A stretch of DNA of 64,000 bases from Mesorhizobium sp. (lineage in GTDB: Bacteria; Pseudomonadota; Alphaproteobacteria; Rhizobiales; Rhizobiaceae), in contig SAJS01000017.1 in assembly GCA_004017535.1 (NCBI GenBank), forward strand, positions 1 through 64,000. The letters run 5' to 3'. Of the stretch, positions 27,996-37,174 are shown piece after piece; within the stretch, counting starts at the first letter, position 1; the number at the start of each line of letters is the position of its first letter. A program made the translations under genes and the position numbers. The notes under the pieces are model-generated. The model was not told where the DNA came from. It did not search any database and worked only from the letters and a program-made list of their open reading frames with translations.

Positions 27996-29822
27996 CTAGG
28001 CGACCTTCCTCGCCGGGGCAGGAACCGAGGCCGCCCGACGCAGCGGCGGGAAATCGTCGGGCGTGATCGTCTCACGCTCGAGCAACAGGCTGGCCCCAGC
28101 CTTGAGTTCTCCAATCCGGGATCTGAGCAGTTCCTGCGCCGTGGCGAAGGCCTCGTCCAGCATCTGGCGGACGGCAACGTCGACCTCCCGCGCGGTGGCC
28201 TCCGAATAGTCGCGCTGGCGCAGCGACCCGTCTCCCAGCCATTGCTGCTTTTGTTCCTCGAGCACGGCCTGCCCCACGGCGGAACTCATGCCGAAGCGCG
28301 TAACGCTCTGGCGTGCGACGTCCGTCGCCTTGGCAAGATCGTCGGCTGCACCGGTCGAGACTTCGCCATAGACGATGTCCTCCGCTGCCCTGCCGGCCAG
28401 CAGCGCGACCATACGCTCCTTCAGTTCGCCTTCGGTGATCAGGAAGCGATCGTCGGTCGGACGCTGCATGGTGTAGCCGAGCGCGCCGATCGAGCGCGGG
28501 ATGATCGATACCTTGTGCACGGGATCAGTCCTGAGAAGCGCGGCCGCGGCAAGCGCATGCCCCATCTCGTGATAGGCGACCCTCTCGCGCTCCGCCGGAT
28601 TGAGCAGCCTGCTCTTGCGTTCGGAACCGGCTACGATGCGTTCCACCGCATTGGTGAAATCATCCATGGTCACCTTGTCGGCATTGCGCCGGGTGGCGAA
28701 GATCGCGGCTTCATTGACGAGATTGGCGAGGTCGGCGCCCGTGAACCCGGGCGTGATGGCCGCCACTTCACCGATGTCCACGCCCGGCGCCACCGCGACG
28801 CCGCGGACATGGACCTTGAGAATGGCCTCGCGTCCCTTCCGGTCGGGCCTGTCGATTACCACCTGGCGATCGAAGCGACCGGCGCGGGTAAGCGCCGGAT
28901 CGAGGATCTCCGGCCGATTGGTGGCGGCCAGAAGCACAATGCCGACGCGAGGATCGAACCCGTCCAGCTCCGACAGAAGTTGGTTGAGCGTTTGCTCCTT
29001 CTCATCCGCGCCGCCATAACCCGCGAAGGGGCTGCGCGCTCGCCCGAGCGCGTCCAGCTCGTCGATGAAGATGATGCATGGCGCGGCCTGTCTTGCCTGC
29101 TCGAAGAGGTCACGAACGCGCGCCGCGCCCACGCCGACGAACATCTCGACGAACTCGGAGCCGGAGATCGAGAAGAAAGGCACGCCCGCCTCGCCGGCCA
29201 CCGCGCGCGCCATCAGCGTCTTGCCGGTCCCCGGCGGGCCGACCAGGAGAATGCCCTTGGGGATGCGAGCGCCAAGACGCCCATATTTGTCCTTGTCCTT
29301 CAGGAAGGAGACGATCTCCTGCAGCTCGAGCTTTGCCTCGTCGACACCGGCGACATCGCCGAAGGTCACGCCCGTCTGCCTCTCCACATAGACCTTGGCC
29401 TTGGACTTGCCGATGTTGATCAGGCCGCCCATTCCTTGTCGTTCGGCGAAGCCGCGGAAAAGGAACATCCAGAGCCCGAAGAAAAGCAAGGCGGGCAGTA
29501 TCCACGAAAGGATAGTGGTGATCCAGTTGCTGTCGGTGCCGCCCGACACCTTCACGCCGGCCTTCTCGAAGGCTTCGGCCGCGGCCGGATCGACGCGCGC
29601 GGCGACGAAAAGGCTTTTGCCGTCCTGCGGCTGCTTGAACTGACCCTGGATGGTTGTTTCAGTCAGCGTGACGGAGGCGATCTTGCCTTCCCCAAGCAGC
29701 CGCATGACGTCACTGTAGGAGAGCTGCGCGACGTCACGCCAGCCGAGCCACAGCTGGAACATGCCCATCAAGACCAGCGCGAGGATGAAGTAACCGATAT
29801 TGAAACCCTGCTTCTTGTCCAT
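27996..29822 (-). CDS. ftsH: FtsH-type ATP-dependent zinc metalloprotease (paralogue)
   Basis: A membrane AAA protease of 608 aa. Two helices (about 8-27 and 101-122) flank a short periplasmic domain. Walker A GPPGTGKT is at 195-202, Walker [12 protein letters not shown] near 250, then the second region of homology, and the zinc site HEMGH at 418-422. It degrades membrane and regulatory proteins. The C-terminus ([14 protein letters not shown]) is shorter than that of housekeeping FtsH, and the context lacks tilS, so this looks like an accessory copy for stress. The nearest FNR-type box (30014) is 191 nt upstream and better placed for the other strand. Confidence 0.93.
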   Translation of the reverse strand: MDKKQGFNIGYFILALVLMGMFQLWLGWRDVAQLSYSDVMRLLGEGKIASVTLTETTIQGQFKQPQDGKSLFVAARVDPAAAEAFEKAGVKVSGGTDSNWITTILSWILPALLFFGLWMFLFRGFAERQGMGGLINIGKSKAKVYVERQTGVTFGDVAGVDEAKLELQEIVSFLKDKDKYGRLGARIPKGILLVGPPGTGKTLMARAVAGEAGVPFFSISGSEFVEMFVGVGAARVRDLFEQARQAAPCIIFIDELDALGRARSPFAGYGGADEKEQTLNQLLSELDGFDPRVGIVLLAATNRPEILDPALTRAGRFDRQVVIDRPDRKGREAILKVHVRGVAVAPGVDIGEVAAITPGFTGADLANLVNEAAIFATRRNADKVTMDDFTNAVERIVAGSERKSRLLNPAERERVAYHEMGHALAAAALLRTDPVHKVSIIPRSIGALGYTMQRPTDDRFLITEGELKERMVALLAGRAAEDIVYGEVSTGAADDLAKATDVARQSVTRFGMSSAVGQAVLEEQKQQWLGDGSLRQRDYSEATAREVDVAVRQMLDEAFATAQELLRSRIGELKAGASLLLERETITPDDFPPLRRAASVPAPARKVA

Positions 29823-30013
29823 AAACGTCTCCGCGGAAATCTTGCTCTCCTGGGGCAGTCACCGGGCACGCCGATTAGGCGGACCGGTTCGCCTCTCGTG
29901 AGCGGCAAAAGCGAGGCACCGGAAAGCTGCTTCGATGCGTCCTCCACACGCCTGTGGAACCCTCGCAGGGCCGAAACTTCAGCGCAGCCTATCCGCGTAG
30001 CGCCCTCCAGACT

Positions 30014-30027
30014 TTGAGCGAGATCAA
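30014..30027. promoter_or_regulatory. FNR/FixK-type box between ftsH and the ABC remnant
   Basis: TTGAGCGAGATCAA fits TTGA-N6-TCAA. It is 52 nt before the ABC-ATPase remnant at 30080 and 191 nt before ftsH, so it more likely drives the plus-strand remnant and NRAMP gene. Confidence 0.75.
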
Positions 30028-30079
30028 GGAGTGCCCGCTCCGCAGTGCCTACAAGACGCGCGCTGTTGCCGGGTGACCT

Positions 30080-30346
30080 ATGGACGCTTCTCCGCCACCG
30101 AAATCCGATCTGCTGATTGAAACCAAGCGGCTGTCGAGATCCTTCGCGGGCCGCGTGGTCTTGGACCAGGTCGACCTTCGGGTCCGCGCCGGGGAAATCT
30201 ACGGCCTGATCGGGCCGAATGGCGCGGGTAAATCAACGCTGATCAAAATGCTGACGATGCTGCTGCCGCCAACCAGCGGCGACGCCTTCATCACTGCGCT
30301 TGCAGTGCGCATCCATCCGTGCTGTAGCCTCCCCCCCCCGCTGTGA
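30080..30346 (+). pseudogene. truncated ABC transporter ATPase (N-terminal remnant)
   Basis: An 88-aa reading frame that begins as a normal ABC ATPase: IETKRLSRSFAGRVVLDQVDLRV, then Walker A GPNGAGKST and MLTMLLPPTSGDAFI. Homology ends after about 80 residues at IHP, followed by CCSLPPPL over a run of ten cytosines (near 30331-30340) and a stop. The Q-loop, signature, Walker B and H-loop are absent, so it cannot be a working ATPase. The deletion probably took the rest of the gene and any permease, leaving the promoter to serve the NRAMP gene 16 nt downstream. Confidence 0.8.
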
Positions 30347-30362
30347 CTGACCGCACAGGGCC

Positions 30363-31670
30363 ATGAACATCGTCGAGAAGAACGTCAACAAAGCCTCCGT
30401 TTCCTCACGATCACGGGATTTGATCGGGCGCCTGAAAGAACATCCTCTCGCTCGCGTTGGTCCAGGTCTGATCACCGGCGTGGCCGATGACGACCCGAGC
30501 GGGATCGCAACCTATTCGCAGGCCGGCGCGCAATTCGGCCTCAACATGCTTTGGACGATGCCGCTTTGCTTTCCGCTCATGGCGGCGGTCCAGTCGATGT
30601 GCGGACGCATCGGGCGCGTTACGGGCAAGGGGCTTGCCGCAAACATAAAGGCGTTTTTCCCGCCGATCGTGCTCAAATTCGTCATCGTCTTGCTCCTGAT
30701 TGCGAACACACTGAACATCGCCGCCGACATAGCGGCCATGGGCGAGGTCGCGGAACTTGTCACCGGCATGAACAGGCATCTGGCCACGCTATTCTTCACC
30801 TTCGGCACGTTGGTCCTGCAGGTGCTTGTTCCATACCATCGCTATGTGAATTTCCTCAAATGGCTGACGCTTTCGCTGCTCGCCTATGCCGCCGTGCTGT
30901 TCACGGTCCACGTGCCGTGGAGCGAGGTGGCGCTTCGCACCGCATGGCCCAAGCTCGCGCTCAATTCCGACACCGCCACAATGGCGGTGGCAATCTTCGG
31001 CACGACGATCAGTCCCTATCTCTTCTTCTGGCAGGCCTCCGAGGAGGTCGAGGAGATGAAGGGCGCTCCTCCCCTGATCGAGGATGCCGCCAGATCGGGA
31101 ACGGAACTGCGGCGGTTGCGCTGGGACACCTGGAGCGGCATGTTTTATTCGGACGTGACGTCCTACTTCATCATCCTGGCGACCGCGGTAACGCTGCATG
31201 TTGCCGGTGTCACGAACATCGAAACCGCGGCGCAGGCCGCCAGCGCGCTGCAGCCGCTGGCAGGCGATTTCGCCTTCGCGCTTTTTGCGACCGGCATACT
31301 GGGCGTCGGATTGATCGGCGTGCCCGTCCTGGCAGGCTCGGCGGCATACGCGCTGGCGGAGGCCATGGGATGGCAGGAGGGCCTCGAGCTCAAAGCCAGC
31401 GATGCCCGCGGCTTTTACGGCGTCATCGCCGTCAGCATCCTGGCCGCGCTGGTCATCCAGTATCTTCCCATCAGCCCGATGAAGGCGCTGTTCTGGAGCG
31501 CTGTCATAAACGGCGTTGTCGCGGTACCGCTCATGGTGGTGGTCATATTGCTGGCTTCAAGCCACACCGTGATGGGACCTTTCACATCCGGCCGGGCGAT
31601 CGTCATTCTCGGTTGGATAGCAACGGCAGTCATGGTCGGAGCGTCGATCATGATGTTACTGCCCGGCTAA
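30363..31670 (+). CDS. NRAMP-family divalent metal transporter, variant motifs
   Basis: A membrane protein of 435 aa with about 11 helices and the NRAMP fold. Helix 1 carries GVADDDPSGIATYSQAGAQFG where typical Mn/Fe NRAMPs have DPGN, and helix 6 carries TTISPYLFFWQASEEVEE where they have MPHN. Loss of both the Asn and the Met ligands suggests a different ion, as in the NRAMP-related Mg transporters; the ion is not assignable from sequence. It sits 16 nt after the ABC remnant and is probably driven by the FNR-type box at 30014. Confidence 0.85.
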   Translation: MNIVEKNVNKASVSSRSRDLIGRLKEHPLARVGPGLITGVADDDPSGIATYSQAGAQFGLNMLWTMPLCFPLMAAVQSMCGRIGRVTGKGLAANIKAFFPPIVLKFVIVLLLIANTLNIAADIAAMGEVAELVTGMNRHLATLFFTFGTLVLQVLVPYHRYVNFLKWLTLSLLAYAAVLFTVHVPWSEVALRTAWPKLALNSDTATMAVAIFGTTISPYLFFWQASEEVEEMKGAPPLIEDAARSGTELRRLRWDTWSGMFYSDVTSYFIILATAVTLHVAGVTNIETAAQAASALQPLAGDFAFALFATGILGVGLIGVPVLAGSAAYALAEAMGWQEGLELKASDARGFYGVIAVSILAALVIQYLPISPMKALFWSAVINGVVAVPLMVVVILLASSHTVMGPFTSGRAIVILGWIATAVMVGASIMMLLPG

Positions 31671-31783
31671 CGCATGCCGCCGGGAAGCGCGGAGCGGTTC
31701 TAGGACGACCACATATGTCAAAACATAGACAGCGCGTCGGCTGAATTCGTTTCAGGCGGCGTCTGCGGGACGCCGAGGCGTCC

Positions 31784-31797
31784 TTGATCCAGATCAA
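31784..31797 (+). promoter_or_regulatory. FNR/FixK-type box upstream of chaB
   Basis: TTGATCCAGATCAA lies 76 nt before the ChaB start at 31874. Confidence 0.85.
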
Positions 31798-31873
31798 AGT
31801 GCTCAGTCCGCCAGCCCCTATTGTCAAACGGAAGTAGCCAAATCCATTTGGTCCGAATTCTGGAGGTGCAACC

Positions 31874-32083
31874 GTGCCATATGCATCGATCGAGGACCTG
31901 CCCCCGCCAATCCGCGAATATCTCCCCTTGCATGCAAGACAGATTTACCGGTCCGCGTTCAACAACGCCTGGGATGAATATGTCGACCGCGGCGAGAAGC
32001 GCGAGGAAATCGCCCACCGGGTCGCATGGGCCGCGGTGAAGCATCGCTACCGCAAGCAAGGGGATGCGTGGGTGCCGCTGTAA
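31874..32083 (+). CDS. chaB: ChaB-family small protein
   Basis: A 69-aa protein that matches ChaB across its length: LPPPIREYLPLHARQIYRSAFNNAWDEY, REEIAHRVAWAAVKHRYRK and a terminal Trp-Val-Pro-Leu. ChaB was named as a regulator of the ChaA cation antiporter, but no chaA is nearby, and many ChaB proteins occur alone in stress clusters. It lies downstream of its own FNR-type box and is followed by a second boxed small gene. Confidence 0.88.
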   Translation: MPYASIEDLPPPIREYLPLHARQIYRSAFNNAWDEYVDRGEKREEIAHRVAWAAVKHRYRKQGDAWVPL

Positions 32084-32102
32084 GCGATTCTTTTTCGATG
32101 CA

Positions 32103-32116
32103 TTGACCGAAATCAA
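32103..32116 (+). promoter_or_regulatory. FNR/FixK-type box upstream of a 71-aa gene
   Basis: TTGACCGAAATCAA lies 61 nt before ATG 32178 and starts 20 nt after the chaB stop. Confidence 0.8.
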
Positions 32117-32177
32117 ATTTTTCGCATCGAAATCCTTCATACGTGGCGCAATCACCTACTTAAGGTACCGCCGCTCA

Positions 32178-32393
32178 ATGAGAAATGCCGTCGCGAGGCT
32201 TGTCGACACCTGCAACGCTGAGAGAAGCAAGGGATCGGACTTTCCAACCATCTGGAGAGATGTGCTGAAGGCGCATCCCTGCGTGCTCGGACAGCCGGTG
32301 CAAGACAGCGGCGAGGACGGCCCCCTGTTGAGGATTCCCTTGATCACCGGCCAGTTCCTCGTGTTCCTGGGTTCGAATTTTTCTCTCTGGTGA
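32178..32393 (+). CDS. small protein of unknown function
   Basis: A 71-aa protein with a charged N-terminal half (MRNAVARLVDTCNAERSKG) and a hydrophobic C-terminal half (LLRIPLITGQFLVFLGSNF) that could be one buried strand pair or a weak membrane segment. I do not recognise a family. ATG 32178 is chosen because the FNR-type box ends 61 nt upstream; the longer reading frame from 32064 would start inside chaB. Confidence 0.5.
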   Translation: MRNAVARLVDTCNAERSKGSDFPTIWRDVLKAHPCVLGQPVQDSGEDGPLLRIPLITGQFLVFLGSNFSLW

Positions 32394-32442
32394 GTTCCCC
32401 GCCGCGGGCGGACCTGGACGGTTTGGCCGCATCCTGTGCAAC

Positions 32443-32456
32443 TTGACGAGGATCAA
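32443..32456 (+). promoter_or_regulatory. FNR/FixK-type box upstream of a 206-aa gene
   Basis: TTGACGAGGATCAA lies 56 nt before ATG 32513. Confidence 0.85.
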
Positions 32457-32512
32457 GGTCGTTGCGTCGCCGACCTGTCTTGATGCCGTCAGCAATCAGT
32501 TGGAGACGCCAA

Positions 32513-33133
32513 ATGGTCGGCATTACCTTGAGCCCCGAGCAGATCCGAACCGCTCCGCCGGCGGTCCGGCAATGGCTGGAACATGAGATCGCGCATTCGC
32601 TGGGACTGGGTCCGTCAGCGGAACCAGCTCCGCCTGACGCGCCGCATCTAGTTGCCTGCAGTCCACAGGAAGCAGCGGCGATCTATGCCTCGATCCGCAG
32701 CATGCTCCCCGTCGTCGCCGTTTTCTTCGAGCTTGGCCGCGAGGGGACCATGATCGGTGATCAGGGCCTTGTCGCCTTCCGACTTTCCGACATGCTTCGC
32801 GACACGCGCCTGCCAGATGCGCGGCATCTCGCCACTTGCCTGGACGTGATCGACCGGGCCTTCCGCTTGGCGCGCCGCGACGATCACGCCGTGCTTTCGA
32901 TCCTCGACGCCGGAGGCTACTGCATCGTCGCCGAGGCGACCCGGCGAAGCGTGCTCGCCGTGTGGTCGCAGGAAATGACGGTGCAGCAATTCCCGGACGG
33001 CGCGGCGCCTGAGGGCGCCGAGATTTCGCCGGCCGAACCCTTCTCGACTTCCGGCACGCTGCCGCCTCAATCCATTCACATGGGTCAGTCTCTCGCCGAG
33101 CAGGCTACACAGCCGAACGGCCGACGAAACTAG
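32513..33133 (+). CDS. conserved protein of unknown function
   Basis: A soluble protein of 206 aa. It opens with ITLSPEQIRTAPPAVRQWLEHEIAHSLGL, a helical motif I associate with uncharacterised rhizobial proteins. A mixed central domain follows (SMLPVVAVFFELGREGTMI) and then a disordered Pro/Ser-rich tail of about 45 residues. No catalytic motif is evident. ATG 32513 follows TTGGAGACG and sits 56 nt after an FNR-type box, so it is probably a low-oxygen-induced protein. Confidence 0.6.
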   Translation: MVGITLSPEQIRTAPPAVRQWLEHEIAHSLGLGPSAEPAPPDAPHLVACSPQEAAAIYASIRSMLPVVAVFFELGREGTMIGDQGLVAFRLSDMLRDTRLPDARHLATCLDVIDRAFRLARRDDHAVLSILDAGGYCIVAEATRRSVLAVWSQEMTVQQFPDGAAPEGAEISPAEPFSTSGTLPPQSIHMGQSLAEQATQPNGRRN

Positions 33134-33174
33134 AGGGCGACCGCTTTAGGAGGCGCGCGACCGAAAGCAGGAAT

Positions 33175-33897
33175 TCAACCCGGTCGCGAGACGCGGTCGA
33201 TGGCCCGAATGCGTCGGTCGCCGGTCAGTCGGCCGTCGACCAGATCGATGATGCGATCGCATTGGGCCGCGAGCTCGTGGTTATGGGTGACGACCAGGAA
33301 AGTCGTGCCCCGTTGAAGGTTGAAGCGGCGCATCAACTCGAACACACCCTGGGCAGAAGCCGTGTCCAGGTTTCCGGTCGGCTCGTCCGCCAGAACCAGG
33401 AGCGGATTCATGGCCAACGCACGCGCTATCGCCACTCGCTGCTGCTGGCCGCCAGACATGTTCATTGCGCGGGTATCGCGCCACTTGCCGAGGCCGACCT
33501 GATCCAGCAGTTCATCGGCGTGCCTTTCCATCGGAGCGTCCGGCCGGCCGTGATCGACGAGCATCGGCATGATGACATTCTCGCGGGCCGTGAAGGCCGA
33601 GATGAGGTGATGATACTGGAACACGAAGCCAATCGAGTGTCCGCGCAGCCTCGTCAGCGCTGCTTCCGCCAGCAACGTCGTATCCTCACCAGCGATGAAC
33701 AAATGTCCTGACGTCGGGCGGTCGAGCAGACCAACAATGTTGAGAAGCGTGCTCTTGCCGCAACCCGACGGCCCCATCAGGGCTACGAATTCACCCGCCT
33801 TCAATACCAGGTCGATGCCATGCAACACCTCGGTTTCGACCGGGGTGCCGACATTATAGGACTTGCGGATTCCATCCAGGACGAGAAGGTCAGCCAC
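33175..33897 (-). CDS. ABC transporter ATP-binding protein, MacB/LolD type
   Basis: An ATPase of 240 aa. Walker [10 protein letters not shown] is at about residues 42-50, then Q-loop [10 protein letters not shown], signature MSGGQQQ, Walker [13 protein letters not shown] and H-loop VTHNH. The start is GTG 33897, whose frame overlaps the permease stop by 8 nt; the longer upstream frame is the permease sequence in another frame. It is the third gene of a minus-strand operon with the HlyD-like protein and the permease. Confidence 0.88.
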   Translation of the reverse strand: MADLLVLDGIRKSYNVGTPVETEVLHGIDLVLKAGEFVALMGPSGCGKSTLLNIVGLLDRPTSGHLFIAGEDTTLLAEAALTRLRGHSIGFVFQYHHLISAFTARENVIMPMLVDHGRPDAPMERHADELLDQVGLGKWRDTRAMNMSGGQQQRVAIARALAMNPLLVLADEPTGNLDTASAQGVFELMRRFNLQRGTTFLVVTHNHELAAQCDRIIDLVDGRLTGDRRIRAIDRVSRPG

Positions 33898-35116
33898 GGA
33901 TCGCCTCCACGGGGTCAAGCCTGGCGGCGCGAAGGGCCGGAACCATTCCCGCAAGCACTCCGGTGATCGTGGCCAGCAGCGCCGAGAACAGGAAGAGGCT
34001 GGGTTCGACAACCAGCGGGAAGAGCTCGGCCCCGTTGGCCTGGCGCGCGAGGCGATACCATGCGAACAGCGCGATGCCGCCCATGAAGCTTCCGAGAAGG
34101 GACCCAAGGAAGCCCAGGACGCCGCCCTGGATAAGGAAAATCCGCAAGATCTTGCCACGCGAACTACCCATGGCTCGCAGGATGCCGATGTCCTTGGAGC
34201 GCTGAAGCACGGAAACGATCAGGACCGCCGCTATGCCAAACGCCACCGAAAGCCCTACGAAGGAGCGAATGAGCAGGCTGGAGAGGGTCTGCGCCCAGAT
34301 GGCCGTAAAGAACTGGGCATTGGTCACAATCCAACTTTCAGCTTTCACCGGTAGGACCGCGCCGATATCCTGGGCGACAGTCTCGGCCGCGTAGACATCG
34401 ACGACCGTGAGGTCGATTTCTGTGACGCCGCCGATCAGATTCAGCAGGCTCTGTGCCGTCCGCAGCTGGACATAGGTATTGCGCTCGTTAGCCCCCCTGT
34501 TGCCGAGGTCGAAAATGCCCCGGATGGTGAGGATGCGGCTTCCTCCGGGCCCGGTCGTGATGTTGAGCTTGTCGCCAACCGTCGCGCCAAGATCATTGGC
34601 GAGGTCGATGCCGACGAGAATGTCGTCCGTCCCGAGGCTGGGTTCGCCCGCAATTATGTAGTCCGGCATGCGGACGATGCGGAAATAGTCGTCAGGCTCC
34701 ATGCCCAGAATGCCGATGCTGCGGCTGGCGTCGCCGCGAACGGCGAGTGCCGAACCCGATACGGAAGGCGTTGCGACGACGATATCGGATCGACCCCGCA
34801 TGCTTGAGAGGATCGTCTGCCACTGGTCGAGCGACAGTATCCGCTGCGTGGGGTGCTGCACTATGGCGGCCTCGACCACCCCGTCATGCCGCCGCAGCGG
34901 ACGCGCGACCTCGTCCGGAGGCTTGAGCTGGATTTGCGGCTGCGACGTGAGGACCCGGTTGGTGAAGTTCGTCTGGACACTGGTAAGCATCGCCGACATG
35001 AAAACGATCACGCCCACACCGATGGCTATGCCGCCCAGGATGAACCCCGTCTGCATTCGCCCTTCGCTCAGGAAGCGCAGGGCGGCGATCCAGGCAAATG
35101 TCAGCCAGCGTCTCAC
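33890..35116 (-). CDS. ABC transporter permease, FtsX/DevC type
   Basis: A permease of 408 aa with the four-helix MacB/DevC layout: one helix at about 22-42, a large periplasmic domain (to about 275), then three helices ending in [16 protein letters not shown], the conserved C-terminal FtsX motif. It overlaps the fusion protein gene by 4 nt and the ATPase gene by 8 nt. It differs from the 13985 permease in having only one FtsX unit. Confidence 0.88.
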   Translation of the reverse strand: MRRWLTFAWIAALRFLSEGRMQTGFILGGIAIGVGVIVFMSAMLTSVQTNFTNRVLTSQPQIQLKPPDEVARPLRRHDGVVEAAIVQHPTQRILSLDQWQTILSSMRGRSDIVVATPSVSGSALAVRGDASRSIGILGMEPDDYFRIVRMPDYIIAGEPSLGTDDILVGIDLANDLGATVGDKLNITTGPGGSRILTIRGIFDLGNRGANERNTYVQLRTAQSLLNLIGGVTEIDLTVVDVYAAETVAQDIGAVLPVKAESWIVTNAQFFTAIWAQTLSSLLIRSFVGLSVAFGIAAVLIVSVLQRSKDIGILRAMGSSRGKILRIFLIQGGVLGFLGSLLGSFMGGIALFAWYRLARQANGAELFPLVVEPSLFLFSALLATITGVLAGMVPALRAARLDPVEAIRG

Positions 35117-36396
35117 GAATTCACCGGACGGATGCGTTGGCCGGCCCTCACGCCTGCCGCGACAGGCACGACGAGGTCACCCTGCGCCAAGCCACCCAGG
35201 ATCTCGGCCTGATCGGCCGCGCGTAGACCCAACTGAACCGCCTGCTCGCGGACACGGCCATCCCGATACACCAGGACCCAAGGCGTCGCGGAAGTGGATT
35301 CGTGGATGACACGAGCAGGAACGATCAAGGTCGACGGCCTGCGGGCGACAGCGATGTCGACGGAGGTCGTCATGTCCTGGCGCAGATAGGCCGGCGGGTC
35401 AGAGACAGTGAGCTTCACCTCGACCGATGCGCGGGTAATGTCCACGGAGGGATTGATATAGGTCAGCCTGGCATCGAAACGCTTGTCCGGGTAGGCATCG
35501 GCGGAGGCCCGCGCGGACTGGCCCAATTCAAGCAGGCCGAGGTTCTTCTCGTCGATCTGCAACACCAGCTCCGTGTCGCCGCTTGGTGCAAGAACGAGCA
35601 GCGTCGTCCCTGGCTGGACTACGGCTCCACGCTCGACGTTGCGCGTGATGAGTACTCCATCGCGAGGGGATCTTATCGTTGCGTAGTCAAGACGAGCCTT
35701 GGCGGTGGCGAGGTTGGCTTCGGCCTGGTTGAGCGCGGTCTCCGCCATGACATAGTCGCTTCCGCCGGGCCGCGACGTGTAAACCTGCAATTCGGCCGTG
35801 CGAACCTGCGATTGCGCGACATCGAAGTTCTTGGTGGCTTCGTCCAGGGTTTGCTTGGTGCCGAAACCGGACCTGAACAGATCCTCGGCGCGCTGGTAGG
35901 CGGCCCGAGCGTCGACAAGACTAGCTTCAGCCTGTTTCTGCGCCTGCTCGGCCGCCGGCAGCGTGAGTTCCCGCATCTGACGGACTCGCGCCTCGGCTTC
36001 CGCCACCGCGCCTTCTGCGGCAACCACCGCCGCATTCAGTTCGCTAGGCTCGAGCACGACAAGAGGTTGACCCTGTTTGACGCTCTGGCCCTCGCTGACC
36101 AGGACATCCCGGACAGTGCCGGTGATCTGACTTGCAATGTTCACGCGGTATGGGGACTCCACATGGCCGCTGGCGACCACCGTTTTCACGAGGTCGCCGC
36201 GCACCACCGGATAAACAACCACCGCGGGGCCGACGAGCCAGCGAGCAAGGAGCCATACCGCTAGGGCGACCGCGACCAACAGCGCGGGGATAAGCCATTT
36301 GTTGGCGGATACAAATGCTAGGAAAGCCCGCCTTGAGGATCCTAAGGTACCGGGGTTGAACTGCGTGTTTGTCTGCAGCATCTGCATCTCGTCCAA
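35113..36396 (-). CDS. HlyD/MacA-type membrane fusion protein
   Basis: A periplasmic adaptor of 427 aa: one helix near residues 33-52, a lipoyl half-motif ITGTVRDVLVSEGQSVKQGQPL, a long coiled-coil hairpin (about 110-215), the second half-motif TIRSPRDGVLITRNVERGAVVQPG, and beta-barrel and MP-proximal domains. It is the first gene of the operon and is followed directly by the permease. A degenerate FNR-like box (36437-36450) is 40 nt upstream. Confidence 0.88.
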   Translation of the reverse strand: MDEMQMLQTNTQFNPGTLGSSRRAFLAFVSANKWLIPALLVAVALAVWLLARWLVGPAVVVYPVVRGDLVKTVVASGHVESPYRVNIASQITGTVRDVLVSEGQSVKQGQPLVVLEPSELNAAVVAAEGAVAEAEARVRQMRELTLPAAEQAQKQAEASLVDARAAYQRAEDLFRSGFGTKQTLDEATKNFDVAQSQVRTAELQVYTSRPGGSDYVMAETALNQAEANLATAKARLDYATIRSPRDGVLITRNVERGAVVQPGTTLLVLAPSGDTELVLQIDEKNLGLLELGQSARASADAYPDKRFDARLTYINPSVDITRASVEVKLTVSDPPAYLRQDMTTSVDIAVARRPSTLIVPARVIHESTSATPWVLVYRDGRVREQAVQLGLRAADQAEILGGLAQGDLVVPVAAGVRAGQRIRPVNS

Positions 36397-36436
36397 ATAT
36401 TTCGTGGAATGCTAGGCCAGAGTCGCGTCGGGCGTT

Positions 36437-36450
36437 TTGCGTCAGATCAA
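36437..36450. promoter_or_regulatory. degenerate FNR-like box
   Basis: TTGCGTCAGATCAA has one mismatch (TTGC for TTGA) to TTGA-N6-TCAA and lies 40 nt before the HlyD start at 36396 and 157 nt before the cupredoxin start. Confidence 0.35.
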
Positions 36451-36607
36451 TTGCTTGGATCTGCTCCAACCGAGTGCCAGCGGCCAGAGCGCCGCGAGAT
36501 CGTTCAGCGGGTTGTCAGGCTGGGGTTGCTAGACAGCGCTCGCGACCAATCATCTTTCCAGTCAGTCCGCCTTTGTGGTCGCCGGACGGCGGACAGGAGC
36601 ACATTCG

Positions 36608-37084
36608 ATGCAGTTTCTGAGAATTGGACTTGCGTTGGCCACTCTGGCCGTTGCGGCGCCGGCGTTCGCGGATGCCACGGTCAACGTGAAATTGGGGGAC
36701 AAGAACGGCGACATGAACGCCGACGCCAAGATGGGGATGGGCATGCCGGCGAATATGAGCATGGCGATGATGAAGATTCTGATCGACAAGAAGGTGGTGC
36801 CGGCCGGCAAGGTGACCTTCGATGTGACCAATACCTCCAAGGCCACTGTCCATGAAATGATCGTCGTGCCAGTGGCGGACCCAAAAAAGACAACGCTTCC
36901 CTATATTTCGAACGAGAACCGTGTCGACGAGGATGCGGCCGGCCATCTGGGCGAGGTCTCGGAACTCGATCCAGGCAAGTCGGGTTCGCTGACGCTCGAC
37001 CTCAAGCCCGGCTTCTACGCGGTCTTCTGCAACATCCCCGATCACTTCATGAACGGCATGTGGGCCACCATCAAGGTTCAGTAA
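36608..37084 (+). CDS. periplasmic cupredoxin with Met-rich segment
   Basis: A protein of 158 aa with a signal peptide (about 1-21, ending AFA). The cupredoxin fold carries a plausible type 1 copper site: His82 (HEMIVV), Cys141, His146 and Met151 in CNIPDHFMNGM. A Met-rich stretch (Met36, 42, 44, 46, 50, 52, 54, 55) before the fold could bind Cu(I). Start ATG 36608 follows AGGAG; an upstream in-frame start at 36575 precedes the signal. It may carry or store copper for a periplasmic or oxidase partner. Confidence 0.85.
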   Translation: MQFLRIGLALATLAVAAPAFADATVNVKLGDKNGDMNADAKMGMGMPANMSMAMMKILIDKKVVPAGKVTFDVTNTSKATVHEMIVVPVADPKKTTLPYISNENRVDEDAAGHLGEVSELDPGKSGSLTLDLKPGFYAVFCNIPDHFMNGMWATIKVQ

Positions 37085-37092
37085 GACAACAG

Positions 37093-37125
37093 CGAGCACG
37101 CCCGGCGACGACCGCGGCGTGCTCG
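37093..37125. terminator. hairpin between convergent cupredoxin and host-attachment genes
   Basis: CGAGCACGCC pairs perfectly with GGCGTGCTCG (10 bp) over a 13-nt loop, 9 nt after the cupredoxin stop. No T-run follows. Confidence 0.5.
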
Positions 37126-37174
37126 GCCAGCCAATGTGGTTGTGCCAATCAAGGCGAACCGAGTGTCGATCGGC

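Noticed and set aside
27927-30017. Plus-strand open frame of 696 codons opposite ftsH
   Set aside because: It reads against an intact FtsH and its residues have a typical antisense composition.
30080-30346. ABC remnant as a functional small protein
   Set aside because: It stops after Walker A and lacks every later ABC motif; the tail over the C-run has no family likeness.
36437-36450. Degenerate box as a proven FNR/FixK site
   Set aside because: TTGC in place of TTGA breaks a core base; listed only as weak.
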